A stretch of 32,691 nt of DNA from Desulfobacterales bacterium (GTDB lineage: Bacteria > Desulfobacterota > Desulfobacteria > Desulfobacterales > JAHEIW01). A program made the translations under genes and the position numbers. Each line of letters opens with the position of its first letter. Position 1 is the first letter of the stretch. Below the pieces are notes generated by a model. The model worked only from the letters and a program-made list of their open reading frames with translations, was not told where the DNA came from and ran no database searches. Location of the stretch: contig JAQYWI010000046.1 in NCBI GenBank assembly GCA_030145015.1, positions 1 through 32,691 on the forward strand. Reading direction: 5' to 3'. Of the stretch, positions 8,110 through 15,325 are shown one piece after another.

Positions 8110-8814
8110 TCACATCCCCAAAAAGATTTCTTTGAGGTGATCGTTACTGAGCGCTGCGTCCTTATCACCTTCAAAAGAAATTTGTCCCTCTTCCATGACA
8201 TAGATTCTGTCTGCCAGTTCTGCGATTTGGGGAATATTTTGCTCCACCAAAAGGACGGTTTTTCCCTGTTCGTTGATCTGTTTGATGGTGGAAAAAATCT
8301 CATGCCGCAGGCTGGGCTGAAGACCCAAAGAGGGCTCATCAATACACAGAAAATCCGCGTTGGACATCAGTCCCCTTGCGACAGCCAGCATCCGGGCTTC
8401 GCCGCCGCTCATGGTTGTGGCGGTCTGTTTTTGGCGCTCCACCAGCCGGGGGAAAAGGGCGAATACCCGCTCCAGGTTTTCCTTTTCATGGGCACGGGCA
8501 TTTTTGGAATAGGCCCCCAGCTTGAGATTTTCTAAAACCGTCATATGGGGGAAAAGCTCCCGATTTTCAGAAATATAGATAACGCCCAGGTTGACGATTT
8601 TCTCGGTCGCCAGGCCGTTAATGTCCTCACCCTGATAGATGATTGTTCCCGTAACATTCTGCACCAGTCCGCAGATGGACTTCAAAAGCGTGCTTTTACC
8701 ATGGCCGTTGGGCCCCAACATGACCACCACCTCACCCTGATTCACGTAAATGGAGACGTCCAGTAAAACATGCGATTCACCATAGTAGGTATTTAAATTA
8801 CTTACCTTCAGCAT
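8110..8814 (-). CDS. livF: ABC transporter ATP-binding protein, LivF type
   Basis: This 234-residue ATPase has Walker A GPNGHGKS (residues 34-41), the Q-loop region ISENRELFPHMTV, an intact signature MSGGEA (135-140), Walker B FLCIDEP (155-161) and the switch His-equivalent region VEQN. A longer frame starts at 8874, but the ATG at 8814 is chosen: it has GGGAG 6 nt upstream, gives the standard LivF N-terminus MLKVSNLNTYYG, and overlaps the end of livG by 17 bp, which is typical coupling. It forms the cytoplasmic motor with LivG. Confidence 0.92.
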   Translation of the reverse strand: MLKVSNLNTYYGESHVLLDVSIYVNQGEVVVMLGPNGHGKSTLLKSICGLVQNVTGTIIYQGEDINGLATEKIVNLGVIYISENRELFPHMTVLENLKLGAYSKNARAHEKENLERVFALFPRLVERQKQTATTMSGGEARMLAVARGLMSNADFLCIDEPSLGLQPSLRHEIFSTIKQINEQGKTVLLVEQNIPQIAELADRIYVMEEGQISFEGDKDAALSNDHLKEIFLGM

Positions 8815-9517
8815 CAGTTGCTCCCAAATAACATTCGATAACCGCGGGATCACAGACGACTTTGGCAGGCTCATCCTGCAGGATCTTGCTGCCGGATTCG
8901 ATGATCAACAGGCTTTCGGTTAGTTCGGTGAGCACCTTCATGAAGTGCTCGATGATAATGATGGTAATGCCAAGATCCTGGTTGATTCTGAAAATCAAAT
9001 CCATCAGGCTTCTAATTTCGGTTGCATTGCAGCCGGCCATAGGTTCATCCAGCATCAGAATTTTGGGTTTGGTCGCAAGGGATGCGCCGATCATCAGTTT
9101 CTTTTTGCCCAGCAGGGTTAAAAGACCGGTACTCTGGAAACGTTCATGTTCAAGATCAACAAAACGGATCACCTCATCCACATAGGCCGGATCAAGTCCC
9201 GCGGCGGAACCGAAGCGGCTGCCCACCGAAATGCTTTTCTGTACGCTGAGACTGGGAAAGGTTTGGGGAATCTGGAAGGTGCGGGCAATGCCGGCTTTGG
9301 CAATCCGATAAGGCGGCATGCCCGTGATATCGCGGCCGTCAAACTCGATTTTGCCTTCGTAATTGTAAAATCCGGTGATCAGATTGAAGACCGTAGACTT
9401 ACCCGCTCCATTGGGCCCTGCGATGCCGAATATCTGCCCTTGCTGCACCTCAAAACTAAGATCGTTCACCGCTTTCAGCTCACCGAATCGTTTGGTGACA
9501 TTTGAGGCCTTGAGCAT
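8798..9517 (-). CDS. livG: ABC transporter ATP-binding protein, LivG type, with degenerate signature motif
   Basis: This 239-residue ATPase is the first gene of the transporter cluster. Walker A GPNGAGKS (34-41), a LivG-like GIARTFQIPQTFPSLSV Q-loop (77-92), Walker B ILMLDEP (153-159) and the switch His in IIIEH (187-191) are all present. The ABC signature, normally LSGGQ or SYGQQ before RxxIARAL in LivG, reads TLLGKKKLMIGASLATKPK here, so the Ser-Gly-Gly core is lost. The LivF signature is intact, so one of the two composite ATP sites may be catalytically weak. GGAGG lies upstream of the ATG. The frame is continuous, so this does not look like decay. Confidence 0.88.
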   Translation of the reverse strand: MLKASNVTKRFGELKAVNDLSFEVQQGQIFGIAGPNGAGKSTVFNLITGFYNYEGKIEFDGRDITGMPPYRIAKAGIARTFQIPQTFPSLSVQKSISVGSRFGSAAGLDPAYVDEVIRFVDLEHERFQSTGLLTLLGKKKLMIGASLATKPKILMLDEPMAGCNATEIRSLMDLIFRINQDLGITIIIIEHFMKVLTELTESLLIIESGSKILQDEPAKVVCDPAVIECYLGATDAEGK

Positions 9518-9833
9518 CGCAAAATCCTCCGTTGATTTCGTGATTCACGGTGAGGTCAAAAGATCCGGTATGGCATGCTAAACAGAGGTCTTAATTCTTT
9601 CTCTATCGGCTTTTCCGAGTATCCGCCTTTTGCATCGTCATCACTGAAAAAATAAAGGTCGAAGCCCTCATAATCTGAGTCCTTAGCAAGTACCAATCAC
9701 AACATTTAATGTCAAGATCTATGCTACAAAAGGAAATACAAGATCGAAGCACCGCAATTCTTAAACCCGTCAAAGCAGGTCGCAAATCTCCTGGCGGATT
9801 TCACAGATAAAACGGGGATTCCGGGGAATGGGT
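9518..9833 (-). promoter_or_regulatory. 316-bp intergenic region upstream of livG, weak promoter candidate
   Basis: No gene is supported here; the small frames have no recognisable motifs or ribosome binding sites. On the minus strand, TTGACA (9715-9710) is followed after 17 bp by TACTTG (9692-9687). This matches the -35 consensus perfectly and the -10 poorly, and lies about 170 bp upstream of the livG start. It is the only sigma-70-like candidate I could pick out. I see no strong terminator after the universal stress protein gene, so read-through from upstream is also possible. Confidence 0.3.
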
Positions 9834-10301
9834 TTACACTTTGATTACACAACCGGGAGCCCGCACCATCAATACCGGCACGCAGGCTGAACGCAAAATT
9901 CTCTCGGCCACACTGCCCCATACCCAGCGGCTGACACCGGAACGGCCGTGGGTGGCAATCACGATTAGATCGAAGTCATTTCCATCCGCATAATCGGCAA
10001 GCGTATCGGCAGCCTTTCCAGAGAGCACTTGAGCCTCCAGTTGGGCGCCTTTAAAATCAAGGCGCTGTACCAACTGCTCAAGATATTTTTGGGCATCCTG
10101 CCTTCGATCCGCCTCAATTTGTTTCCATTGCTCCTCGGGCAATGCCATCCGAGATTCACCCTCCGGGAGTTCAATAGGCTCTGCCACCCGTACGAACACG
10201 ACCGTGCTCACCTGGCATCCGGTCGCAATCGCTTCAACCTGTGGAAGAACACATTCTGCCAGTTCCGAACCGTCTAATGGGACCAAAATTTTGGTGTACA
10301 T
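9834..10301 (-). CDS. Universal stress protein (UspA family)
   Basis: This is a single-domain cytoplasmic Usp protein of 155 residues. It starts MYTKILVPLDGSELAECVLP, the canonical beta1-alpha1 segment, and ends with the ATP-binding loop THGRSGVSRWVWGSVAERIL (the G-2x-G-9x-G-S/T pattern), followed by CVPVLMVR. The frame is open to 10337, but the ATG at 10301 is chosen because it gives the conserved N-terminus and has AAAGGA about 8 nt upstream. The family binds ATP and supports survival under stress; no specific partner is evident. It lies on the same strand as the sulfatase-like gene and the small frame at 10334-10429, so it may be co-transcribed with them. Confidence 0.92.
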   Translation of the reverse strand: MYTKILVPLDGSELAECVLPQVEAIATGCQVSTVVFVRVAEPIELPEGESRMALPEEQWKQIEADRRQDAQKYLEQLVQRLDFKGAQLEAQVLSGKAADTLADYADGNDFDLIVIATHGRSGVSRWVWGSVAERILRSACVPVLMVRAPGCVIKV

Positions 10302-10333
10302 ATGAATTGTCCTTTCAATTGAATAATGCTTTT

Positions 10334-10429
10334 TCAAAATTGGCAGATCTGATCGACCATACCGGTAATGTCATCCTTGTGGGCTTTAATTCGATCCATC
10401 AACACGAAACCATGATTTAAATAAACCAT
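10334..10429 (-). CDS. Possible 31-residue small protein
   Basis: Between the sulfatase-like gene and the universal stress protein gene, the minus strand has an ATG at 10429 preceded by GGGAG at 6 nt. It opens a 31-codon frame ending in TGA. The product would start MVYLNHGFVLMDRIKAHKDD and is mildly amphipathic, with no signal peptide. The good ribosome binding site and its position inside an operon support it. Its short length and lack of any recognised motif argue against it. I do not recognise it. Confidence 0.3.
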   Translation of the reverse strand: MVYLNHGFVLMDRIKAHKDDITGMVDQICQF

Positions 10430-10432
10430 GTA

Positions 10433-10466
10433 TCACTCCCAGCTGATTTTTTTCAACCGGGAGTGA
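10433..10466 (-). terminator. Stem-loop immediately after the sulfatase-like gene
   Basis: TCACTCCC (10433-10440) and GGGAGTGA (10459-10466) form a perfect 8-bp stem around an 18-nt loop, adjoining the stop codon of the sulfatase-like gene. On the minus strand no U-run follows, so this is more likely a stabilising 3' stem or weak attenuator than a strong intrinsic terminator. One arm supplies the GGGAG ribosome binding site of the small frame at 10429, so folding could mask it. Confidence 0.45.
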
Positions 10467-11873
10467 TTAAATGCAAAACTTAAGCCGCGGTTTTAAGAGA
10501 TACTCCGCAACATGGGTATCCCGCATAAATTTAACCAGGTATTGATGAAGTTCTTTGCCAAAATCCGGCTGATCTGAAATGATATTTTTTTGCTGGCCGG
10601 GATCCAGGGAAAGATCATAGAGTTTTGACTGTCCCTCTTCCGGACTGTAAAGGAGGGAATAATTTTCGCTGGTAATTGTCGTCACGGTGGGGGCCTTCAA
10701 CATGCGAAGGAAGTTGTCGACCGATCTGACCGGATCGCCGGGATTGGCGAAGGGTATACTGCTGACGGTAAAATCACGGCCGCTGACGGCTGAATCGTCT
10801 ATTTTCGGCAGGAGCGATTGACCTTCGACAATATCGGGTACGTCACACTCCAGAACTTCCAGCACGGTCGGCATAACATCAACGGCCGATGTTAACTGAT
10901 CATAGACGCCTGCCGATACGCCGGGGATGTATATTAGCAGAGGAATATTTATAATCTCCTCGTAAAGAGGCGAATAGGCCCATATTCCGCCTTCAATCTG
11001 CTTATCCCAGTCATCCAGCCTCGGGTATTTCCCATCTGACCCCATTTCATAAATCATCTTCCCGAAGAGCCCACCGTGCTCTCCGAAGTAGAAACCGTGG
11101 TCCGAAGTAAAGATGATGGCTGTATTCTCCATTAGGCCCATGTTTTCAACCCGTCGTAGAAGATAACCCAGCCAGGTGTCCACCATGGTGATCTCACCGC
11201 AATAAGTTGCATGTGCCTTCTCAAGTCTTTTCTGCGTGAATCCGGGCACATCCTCCCAGCACCCGTAGATCGGTTCGATAATTTCTCCATCGTAATCCGG
11301 CCAGTAGATCTCAGGATAGTAGGCGGGGGCGTCCCAGGGTTCATGGGGATCCCATGTGTCGATATACAGGAAGAAGTCTTCCTTGTAATGATGTTCCAGC
11401 CATTGCATCGCTTTTATGAAGGTTTGCGGTGAGTTGTAATCCGATTCAAAACGCCACGCCGCGCGCGTATCCTGTGACTCGTGCCGTCCGTCTTTCAATT
11501 TTTTAGCGCCGGAACCTTCTTGACCGGTATTCATGAAAAAACTTCTGAAGCCGCGATCGTAATTCATGCCGTCCCGTAGATAGAAAGGCGTGTCGACAAC
11601 CGCCGCCGTATGCAATCCTTTAGCGGACAGAATTTCAGCCACGGTAGTCACGTTTGAGGGCAATGGAGACCATCCCATAAACGACATGGTCCAGCGCCCC
11701 GTAAAATGATCTGCGCGGGCGGGCATGGTCGGAAACCCGGCGGCATAATGCCGCTGGAACCGGACCGACCTTGCTGCCAGCATATCCAGTGAAGGGGTTT
11801 GAATCTGTTTGTTGCCGTAGGCTCCGATGTGATCCCGTCTAAATGTGTCCGCGGTTATCCAAATAACATTCAT
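10467..11873 (-). CDS. Sulfatase-fold hydrolase (alkaline phosphatase superfamily) with Thr at the nucleophile position
   Basis: This is a 468-residue soluble protein of the sulfatase family. It starts WITADTFRRDHIGAYG, giving the first metal-binding Asp, and has FTSDHGFYFGEHGGLFGK in the middle, with the metal-binding Asp/His pair and catalytic Lys-like region. In the catalytic motif, normally C/S-x-P-x-R ahead of TG, the sequence is T49-M-P-A-R53...FTG. Thr cannot be matured to formylglycine by the known routes. A Thr nucleophile occurs in other alkaline phosphatase superfamily members (phosphodiesterases, phosphoglycerate mutase), so a phosphoester or phosphonate substrate is as plausible as a sulfate ester. 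No signal peptide is visible, suggesting a cytoplasmic location. It follows the phosphotransferase gene by 80 bp. Confidence 0.85.
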   Translation of the reverse strand: MNVIWITADTFRRDHIGAYGNKQIQTPSLDMLAARSVRFQRHYAAGFPTMPARADHFTGRWTMSFMGWSPLPSNVTTVAEILSAKGLHTAAVVDTPFYLRDGMNYDRGFRSFFMNTGQEGSGAKKLKDGRHESQDTRAAWRFESDYNSPQTFIKAMQWLEHHYKEDFFLYIDTWDPHEPWDAPAYYPEIYWPDYDGEIIEPIYGCWEDVPGFTQKRLEKAHATYCGEITMVDTWLGYLLRRVENMGLMENTAIIFTSDHGFYFGEHGGLFGKMIYEMGSDGKYPRLDDWDKQIEGGIWAYSPLYEEIINIPLLIYIPGVSAGVYDQLTSAVDVMPTVLEVLECDVPDIVEGQSLLPKIDDSAVSGRDFTVSSIPFANPGDPVRSVDNFLRMLKAPTVTTITSENYSLLYSPEEGQSKLYDLSLDPGQQKNIISDQPDFGKELHQYLVKFMRDTHVAEYLLKPRLKFCI

Positions 11874-11953
11874 TGCGAATAATTTTTCCCTTCTAAAGAT
11901 ATGGCTCTTAACGCATCTTTTTTATGTTCAAATTAAGGTTGGATCTAAATATT

Positions 11954-13039
11954 TCATACTGTCTGATAGATGATGCCAACAATCCGATGATTTTGGGACT
12001 CAAGCCAGTTTATGAGTTTAAGGTGATGATTTAGATAGACCAGGTACTCATCAGTGTCAGGATTCTCAATGCGATAGAAATCGACAATGGTCCAGTGCAG
12101 CACAAAAAGATTGGCCGCTGCCAGCATCGCCGGCAAGAATGTCTTTTCCAGCTTTGTCAGGGAGCCTGGGCTGACCTTTGATGCACACCGATCGTTGTAA
12201 GCTCTCAGAAACAATTCGAATTTATCCAGCATGAGGCTGCCGGCTTCCAGACCGTCCCAGCAAGCACAGAAATATACAAGCGCCAGGGCGAGATCGAAAA
12301 GGCGCAGATCAATCTTAGACCAATCAAAATCGAATATTCCGGTTACCCGGGAGCCTTGATATTTCAGATTCCCCTGGTGGTAATCACAGTGAATGGGGCA
12401 CCGAGACAATTTGCTGCAATCATGTTCAGGTATGAGAGCCTGATCAACCGCTCTCAGAATGCGATCATGATATTGAAGAAAGCGTTGATCAAACCGATTT
12501 TTACCTGCTTTTGAGGTGTATGCGGCATAAACCTGCCGGAAGGTCGGCATAAATTCCATAATTGGGGGTTGAAGGCGGTCGCACCCTTTTGGTTTGCGAA
12601 AATTTTTCCCAGCCTGATGTAATTCGGCCAGCACTGCGGCGGCGTTGATCATATCCTCCGGGGCAATATTTGTATCAAACCAGGCATAGCGGCCTTCACC
12701 TTCTATAAATTCATAAACAGCCCAAAGATCCTTATGGATTCGACCTTCAGTCGTCCATTCTTGCTTAACATAAGTGGCACCCGTTTTTGAGGGAATAACT
12801 GCGGCTGCCAAGTCAAATCCATTTTTTTTAAGGTGGCTGATCAGCGCGTGTTCAAATATGATTTCATTTTCGACAATGGCCGGATTATATTGGCGAATAA
12901 AATACTTAATGCAATGATCATTTTTTTTTGCCGTTACCGCAAAACTGCGGTTAACGGTCCCCCCTAGCAATTCCTCTGCATTTGACAGATCACCCAGGTC
13001 ATAATGTTCGTTTAAAATACGGACAGCATTCTGAATCAT
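11954..13039 (-). CDS. Phosphotransferase of the APH/choline kinase/homoserine kinase-like family
   Basis: This 361-residue protein has the kinase-like fold of aminoglycoside phosphotransferase relatives. The catalytic loop is CPIHCDYHQGNLKY, with H217-x-D219 and N224, and the metal-binding motif is GIFDFDW with D237. The N-terminal lobe has LGGTVNRSFAV as a nucleotide-binding loop and a possible Lys at about residue 45. The start is at an ATG with AGG upstream. The family phosphorylates small hydroxylated molecules (choline, ethanolamine, homoserine, sugars). Near the sulfatase-fold hydrolase and the methylamine genes, choline or a related amino alcohol is a reasonable guess. The gene sits 87 bp after the acyl-CoA synthetase on the same strand. 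Confidence 0.85.
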   Translation of the reverse strand: MIQNAVRILNEHYDLGDLSNAEELLGGTVNRSFAVTAKKNDHCIKYFIRQYNPAIVENEIIFEHALISHLKKNGFDLAAAVIPSKTGATYVKQEWTTEGRIHKDLWAVYEFIEGEGRYAWFDTNIAPEDMINAAAVLAELHQAGKNFRKPKGCDRLQPPIMEFMPTFRQVYAAYTSKAGKNRFDQRFLQYHDRILRAVDQALIPEHDCSKLSRCPIHCDYHQGNLKYQGSRVTGIFDFDWSKIDLRLFDLALALVYFCACWDGLEAGSLMLDKFELFLRAYNDRCASKVSPGSLTKLEKTFLPAMLAAANLFVLHWTIVDFYRIENPDTDEYLVYLNHHLKLINWLESQNHRIVGIIYQTV

Positions 13040-13126
13040 TTGGCAACCTGATACAGATAAAGTTTTTTATAAAGCGCAAATGGTATCCATAACCGTCTTC
13101 AAAACGGAGAAGGTGCCTGCTTGAGA

Positions 13127-14773
13127 TTATTTAATATAGTTTTTGCGAAGTTCTTTTTTATCGAGTTTTCCCACACTGGTTTTCGGAATTTGCTCCACAA
13201 ATTCATATCGATCCGGGACACCGTATCTGGGCAATTTACCCTCATCAGCGAATTTTTTCATAAACCGGATAAAATCTTCGGCGCTGACCTTGTCTTTATA
13301 TTCGGGCTTGAGGGTAACCACCATCAAAGGTCTCTCGCCCCACTTTTCATCCGGAACGCCGATGGCGGCCGATTCCAGAACCGCTTCGTGCTGGCTCAGC
13401 AAATTTTCTAAATCCAAGGAAGAGATCCATTCGCCGCCGCTTTTAATCACATCTTTGATACGGTCGGTTATTTGAAGATAGCCTTCCGCATCGATATAGC
13501 CCACATCGCCGCTGTGCAGCCAGCCGCTGCGCCACAGCTCAATTGTTTTTTGCGGCGCTTTAAAATAGCTTTGCGTTAACCAGGGCGATCGCATGACAAC
13601 TTCGCCGGAAGCTTCACCGTCATGGGGCAGCGCCCTGCCCTGTGGATCGAAGACCTCAATTTCAGCCAACGGGATCGGTTTGCCGGTCTTGATAATCACA
13701 TCCAGCAATTCAGCTTCTTCCCAATCCAGCATATCTTCATGGGGTGTTGCCATACTCATAACGGGCCCGGTTTCAGACATGCCATAGCCGGCATGAATTT
13801 CCACACCCAGTTCTTTGGCAGCCCTGGCCAACCCTCTGGGTAGCCTGGCACCGCCGATAACGACCTTCCAGTTCGACAGATCCACTTCTTTGACCGCCGG
13901 ACAGTTTAAGATCATCTGCAGGATGGTCGGTACACAATGTGAGTATGTAACCTTCTCATCTTCGATGAGCTTTAACAGTTTTTGCGGTTCGTACGGCCCC
14001 GGATATATCTGTTTGACGCCCAGCATGGTAGCCACATAGGGATACCCCCAGGCATGGACGTGAAACATCGGCGTCAGCGGCATATACACATCATTGGATC
14101 TAAAACGTCCAATGGTGTGATACGCGCCGGCGGCGACGGCAACCGCAAGCGTATGCAGTACCAGCTGACGGTGGGAAAAATAGACACCCTTGGGATTGCC
14201 GGTCGTGCCGGTGGTATAAAAAGTTGTCGCTTTGGTGTTTTCATCCAGGTCCGGAAAAGTGTATTCACCGGATACGGATTGCAGCAATTCTTCATATTCG
14301 GCCGCAAATTCTAATCTCGTATCAGGCCCGGATTCAGCTTCGGAAATCAGCACAATGGTTTTAGTGGTCTCCAATTTGTCCCTGATATCTTCCAGGATGG
14401 GCAGAAAGTCAGCATGGATAATAATCATCTTGGATTCGGCATGATTGATCGTATAAAGCACCTGATCGGACGATAAGCGCCAGTTAATCGTTTGCAGCAC
14501 GGCACCCATCATCGGAATCGCAAAAAAACATTCAAGATAGCGGTGGCTATCGTAGTCAAACACAGCCACGGTATCACCCGGCTTGACATCGAGTTTTTCA
14601 AGCCCGCCGGCAAGCCGGTGGATGCGTTCGTTCAACGTTCGGTAGTTATAGCGCAGCTTATCACTGTACACGATTTCGCGCTGCGGAGAATAAATCAGGG
14701 GGGTGTTGAGCAATTTCTTGATGATGAGCGGGTAGGTATAGCTTTCTCCCGGTTGATAATCAGTTTCCGGCAT
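13127..14773 (-). CDS. AMP-forming acyl-CoA synthetase/ligase
   Basis: This is a full-length 548-residue adenylate-forming enzyme. It has the P-loop-like motif TTFYTTGTTGNPKGV (about 183-197), the adenine-binding GYGMSETGP, the A7/A8 region LHSGDVGYIDAEGYLQITDR followed by KDVIKSGGEWIS, and the C-terminal catalytic Lys536 in KTSVGKLDKKELR. GGGAG lies 7 nt upstream of the ATG. It activates a carboxylic acid with ATP and CoA through an acyl-adenylate. Similarity in length and layout is to medium- or long-chain and crotonobetaine/carnitine-type CoA ligases. In this neighbourhood a betaine-derived acid is possible, but a fatty acid is equally so. It is divergent from the methyltransferase cluster across the regulatory region ending at 15325. 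Confidence 0.92.
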   Translation of the reverse strand: MPETDYQPGESYTYPLIIKKLLNTPLIYSPQREIVYSDKLRYNYRTLNERIHRLAGGLEKLDVKPGDTVAVFDYDSHRYLECFFAIPMMGAVLQTINWRLSSDQVLYTINHAESKMIIIHADFLPILEDIRDKLETTKTIVLISEAESGPDTRLEFAAEYEELLQSVSGEYTFPDLDENTKATTFYTTGTTGNPKGVYFSHRQLVLHTLAVAVAAGAYHTIGRFRSNDVYMPLTPMFHVHAWGYPYVATMLGVKQIYPGPYEPQKLLKLIEDEKVTYSHCVPTILQMILNCPAVKEVDLSNWKVVIGGARLPRGLARAAKELGVEIHAGYGMSETGPVMSMATPHEDMLDWEEAELLDVIIKTGKPIPLAEIEVFDPQGRALPHDGEASGEVVMRSPWLTQSYFKAPQKTIELWRSGWLHSGDVGYIDAEGYLQITDRIKDVIKSGGEWISSLDLENLLSQHEAVLESAAIGVPDEKWGERPLMVVTLKPEYKDKVSAEDFIRFMKKFADEGKLPRYGVPDRYEFVEQIPKTSVGKLDKKELRKNYIK

Positions 14774-15023
14774 AGGCGGCTCCCTTCATTGCCCGGTAAT
14801 CGGATCTTTGCGATATTTGTTTCTGGCGTTGACCAGCGCCCATACATTTTCCGGTTTGTTATCTTTTATTTCCTTGCATGCTTTTCATTATGGTATCGCT
14901 GCGCTCTATCTTTTTAATAAAATGGACAGGATTCTTAAACTTTAGGCACTTTAGATCACTTCCAACTTTAGGCACTTGTTGTTATAAGCACTTTTTATAG
15001 GTTTAAAACTGTACCAGCGGGAG
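14774..15023. promoter_or_regulatory. Left half of the 552-bp divergent regulatory region; 14-bp direct repeat
   Basis: No gene is supported. AACTTTAGGCACTT occurs twice, at 14938-14951 and 14964-14977, exactly 26 bp apart, with a partial third unit (AAGCACTTTTTATAG) just after. Repeats spaced by two to three helical turns suggest binding sites for a regulator on one DNA face. On the minus strand, 14789-14884 is an open stretch with protein-like composition (contains ENVWALVNARNKYRKDP) ending in TGA, but it has no start codon. It could be the remnant of a lost gene tail. Confidence 0.4.
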
Positions 15024-15041
15024 TTAAATGCATTTTTGAGA
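15024..15041 (+). repeat. Direct repeat block, copy 1 (TTAAATGCATTTTTGAGA)
   Basis: This 18-bp block recurs exactly at 15152-15169. It contains the palindrome AAATGCATTT. In both places it lies upstream of the GTAAA-TGTCAACAATTTAC palindrome and a following GGCAAAATT, so a larger segment appears to have been duplicated and then diverged, with about 70 extra bp in the second copy. Confidence 0.7.
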
Positions 15042-15057
15042 CAACTCTAATTATATT

Positions 15058-15077
15058 GTAAATTGTCAACAATTTAC
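15058..15077. promoter_or_regulatory. Palindromic operator candidate 1
   Basis: GTAAATTGTCAACAATTTAC is a perfect inverted repeat with 9-bp arms and a 2-bp centre. The TTGT-n2-ACAA core resembles GntR/FadR-type operators. It lies 250 bp upstream of the methyltransferase start and recurs with one change at 15257-15276. Confidence 0.6.
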
Positions 15078-15151
15078 CGGCAAAATTAGATATGTCAAGT
15101 TTTCTTTCAAAAAACTATAGATATGCTGAATTAGAACTTTACCATCGGATT

Positions 15152-15169
15152 TTAAATGCATTTTTGAGA
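15152..15169 (+). repeat. Direct repeat block, copy 2 (TTAAATGCATTTTTGAGA)
   Basis: This is the exact second copy of the 18-bp block at 15024-15041. Here it is separated from its palindrome by about 88 bp rather than 17 bp. Confidence 0.7.
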
Positions 15170-15250
15170 AAGGTTCAACTAGAAACTTGGCAGCCAATTT
15201 TGCGCCAAATCACTGAATAATAAATAATTTTGAATATTATTCGATTTTAC

Positions 15251-15279
15251 TTGACTGTAAACTGTCAACAATTTACAAG
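15251..15279 (+). promoter_or_regulatory. Sigma-70-like promoter with operator candidate 2 in its spacer
   Basis: TTGACT (15251-15256) and TACAAG (15274-15279) are separated by 17 bp. That spacer lies within the near-perfect palindrome GTAAACTGTCAACAATTTAC (15257-15276), which matches operator 1 in 19 of 20 positions. A repressor bound here would block RNA polymerase. The predicted start of transcription, about 15286, gives a leader of roughly 40 nt before the ATG at 15326. Basis: sequence pattern only; the -10 element is a 4/6 match. Confidence 0.5.
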
Positions 15280-15325
15280 GGGCAAAATTTCCTGTCAAAT
15301 TAAAATAGATGGCGAGGATAACGTC

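Noticed and set aside
14789..14884. Minus-strand open stretch of 32 codons ending in TGA upstream of the acyl-CoA synthetase
   Set aside because: Protein-like composition but no start codon and a stop just upstream; at most the tail of a lost gene, not a supportable CDS.
14774..15325. tRNA-Pyl (pylT) or other RNA gene in the regulatory region
   Set aside because: No cloverleaf with a CTA anticodon loop could be built by eye; the region is AT-rich with simple repeats.
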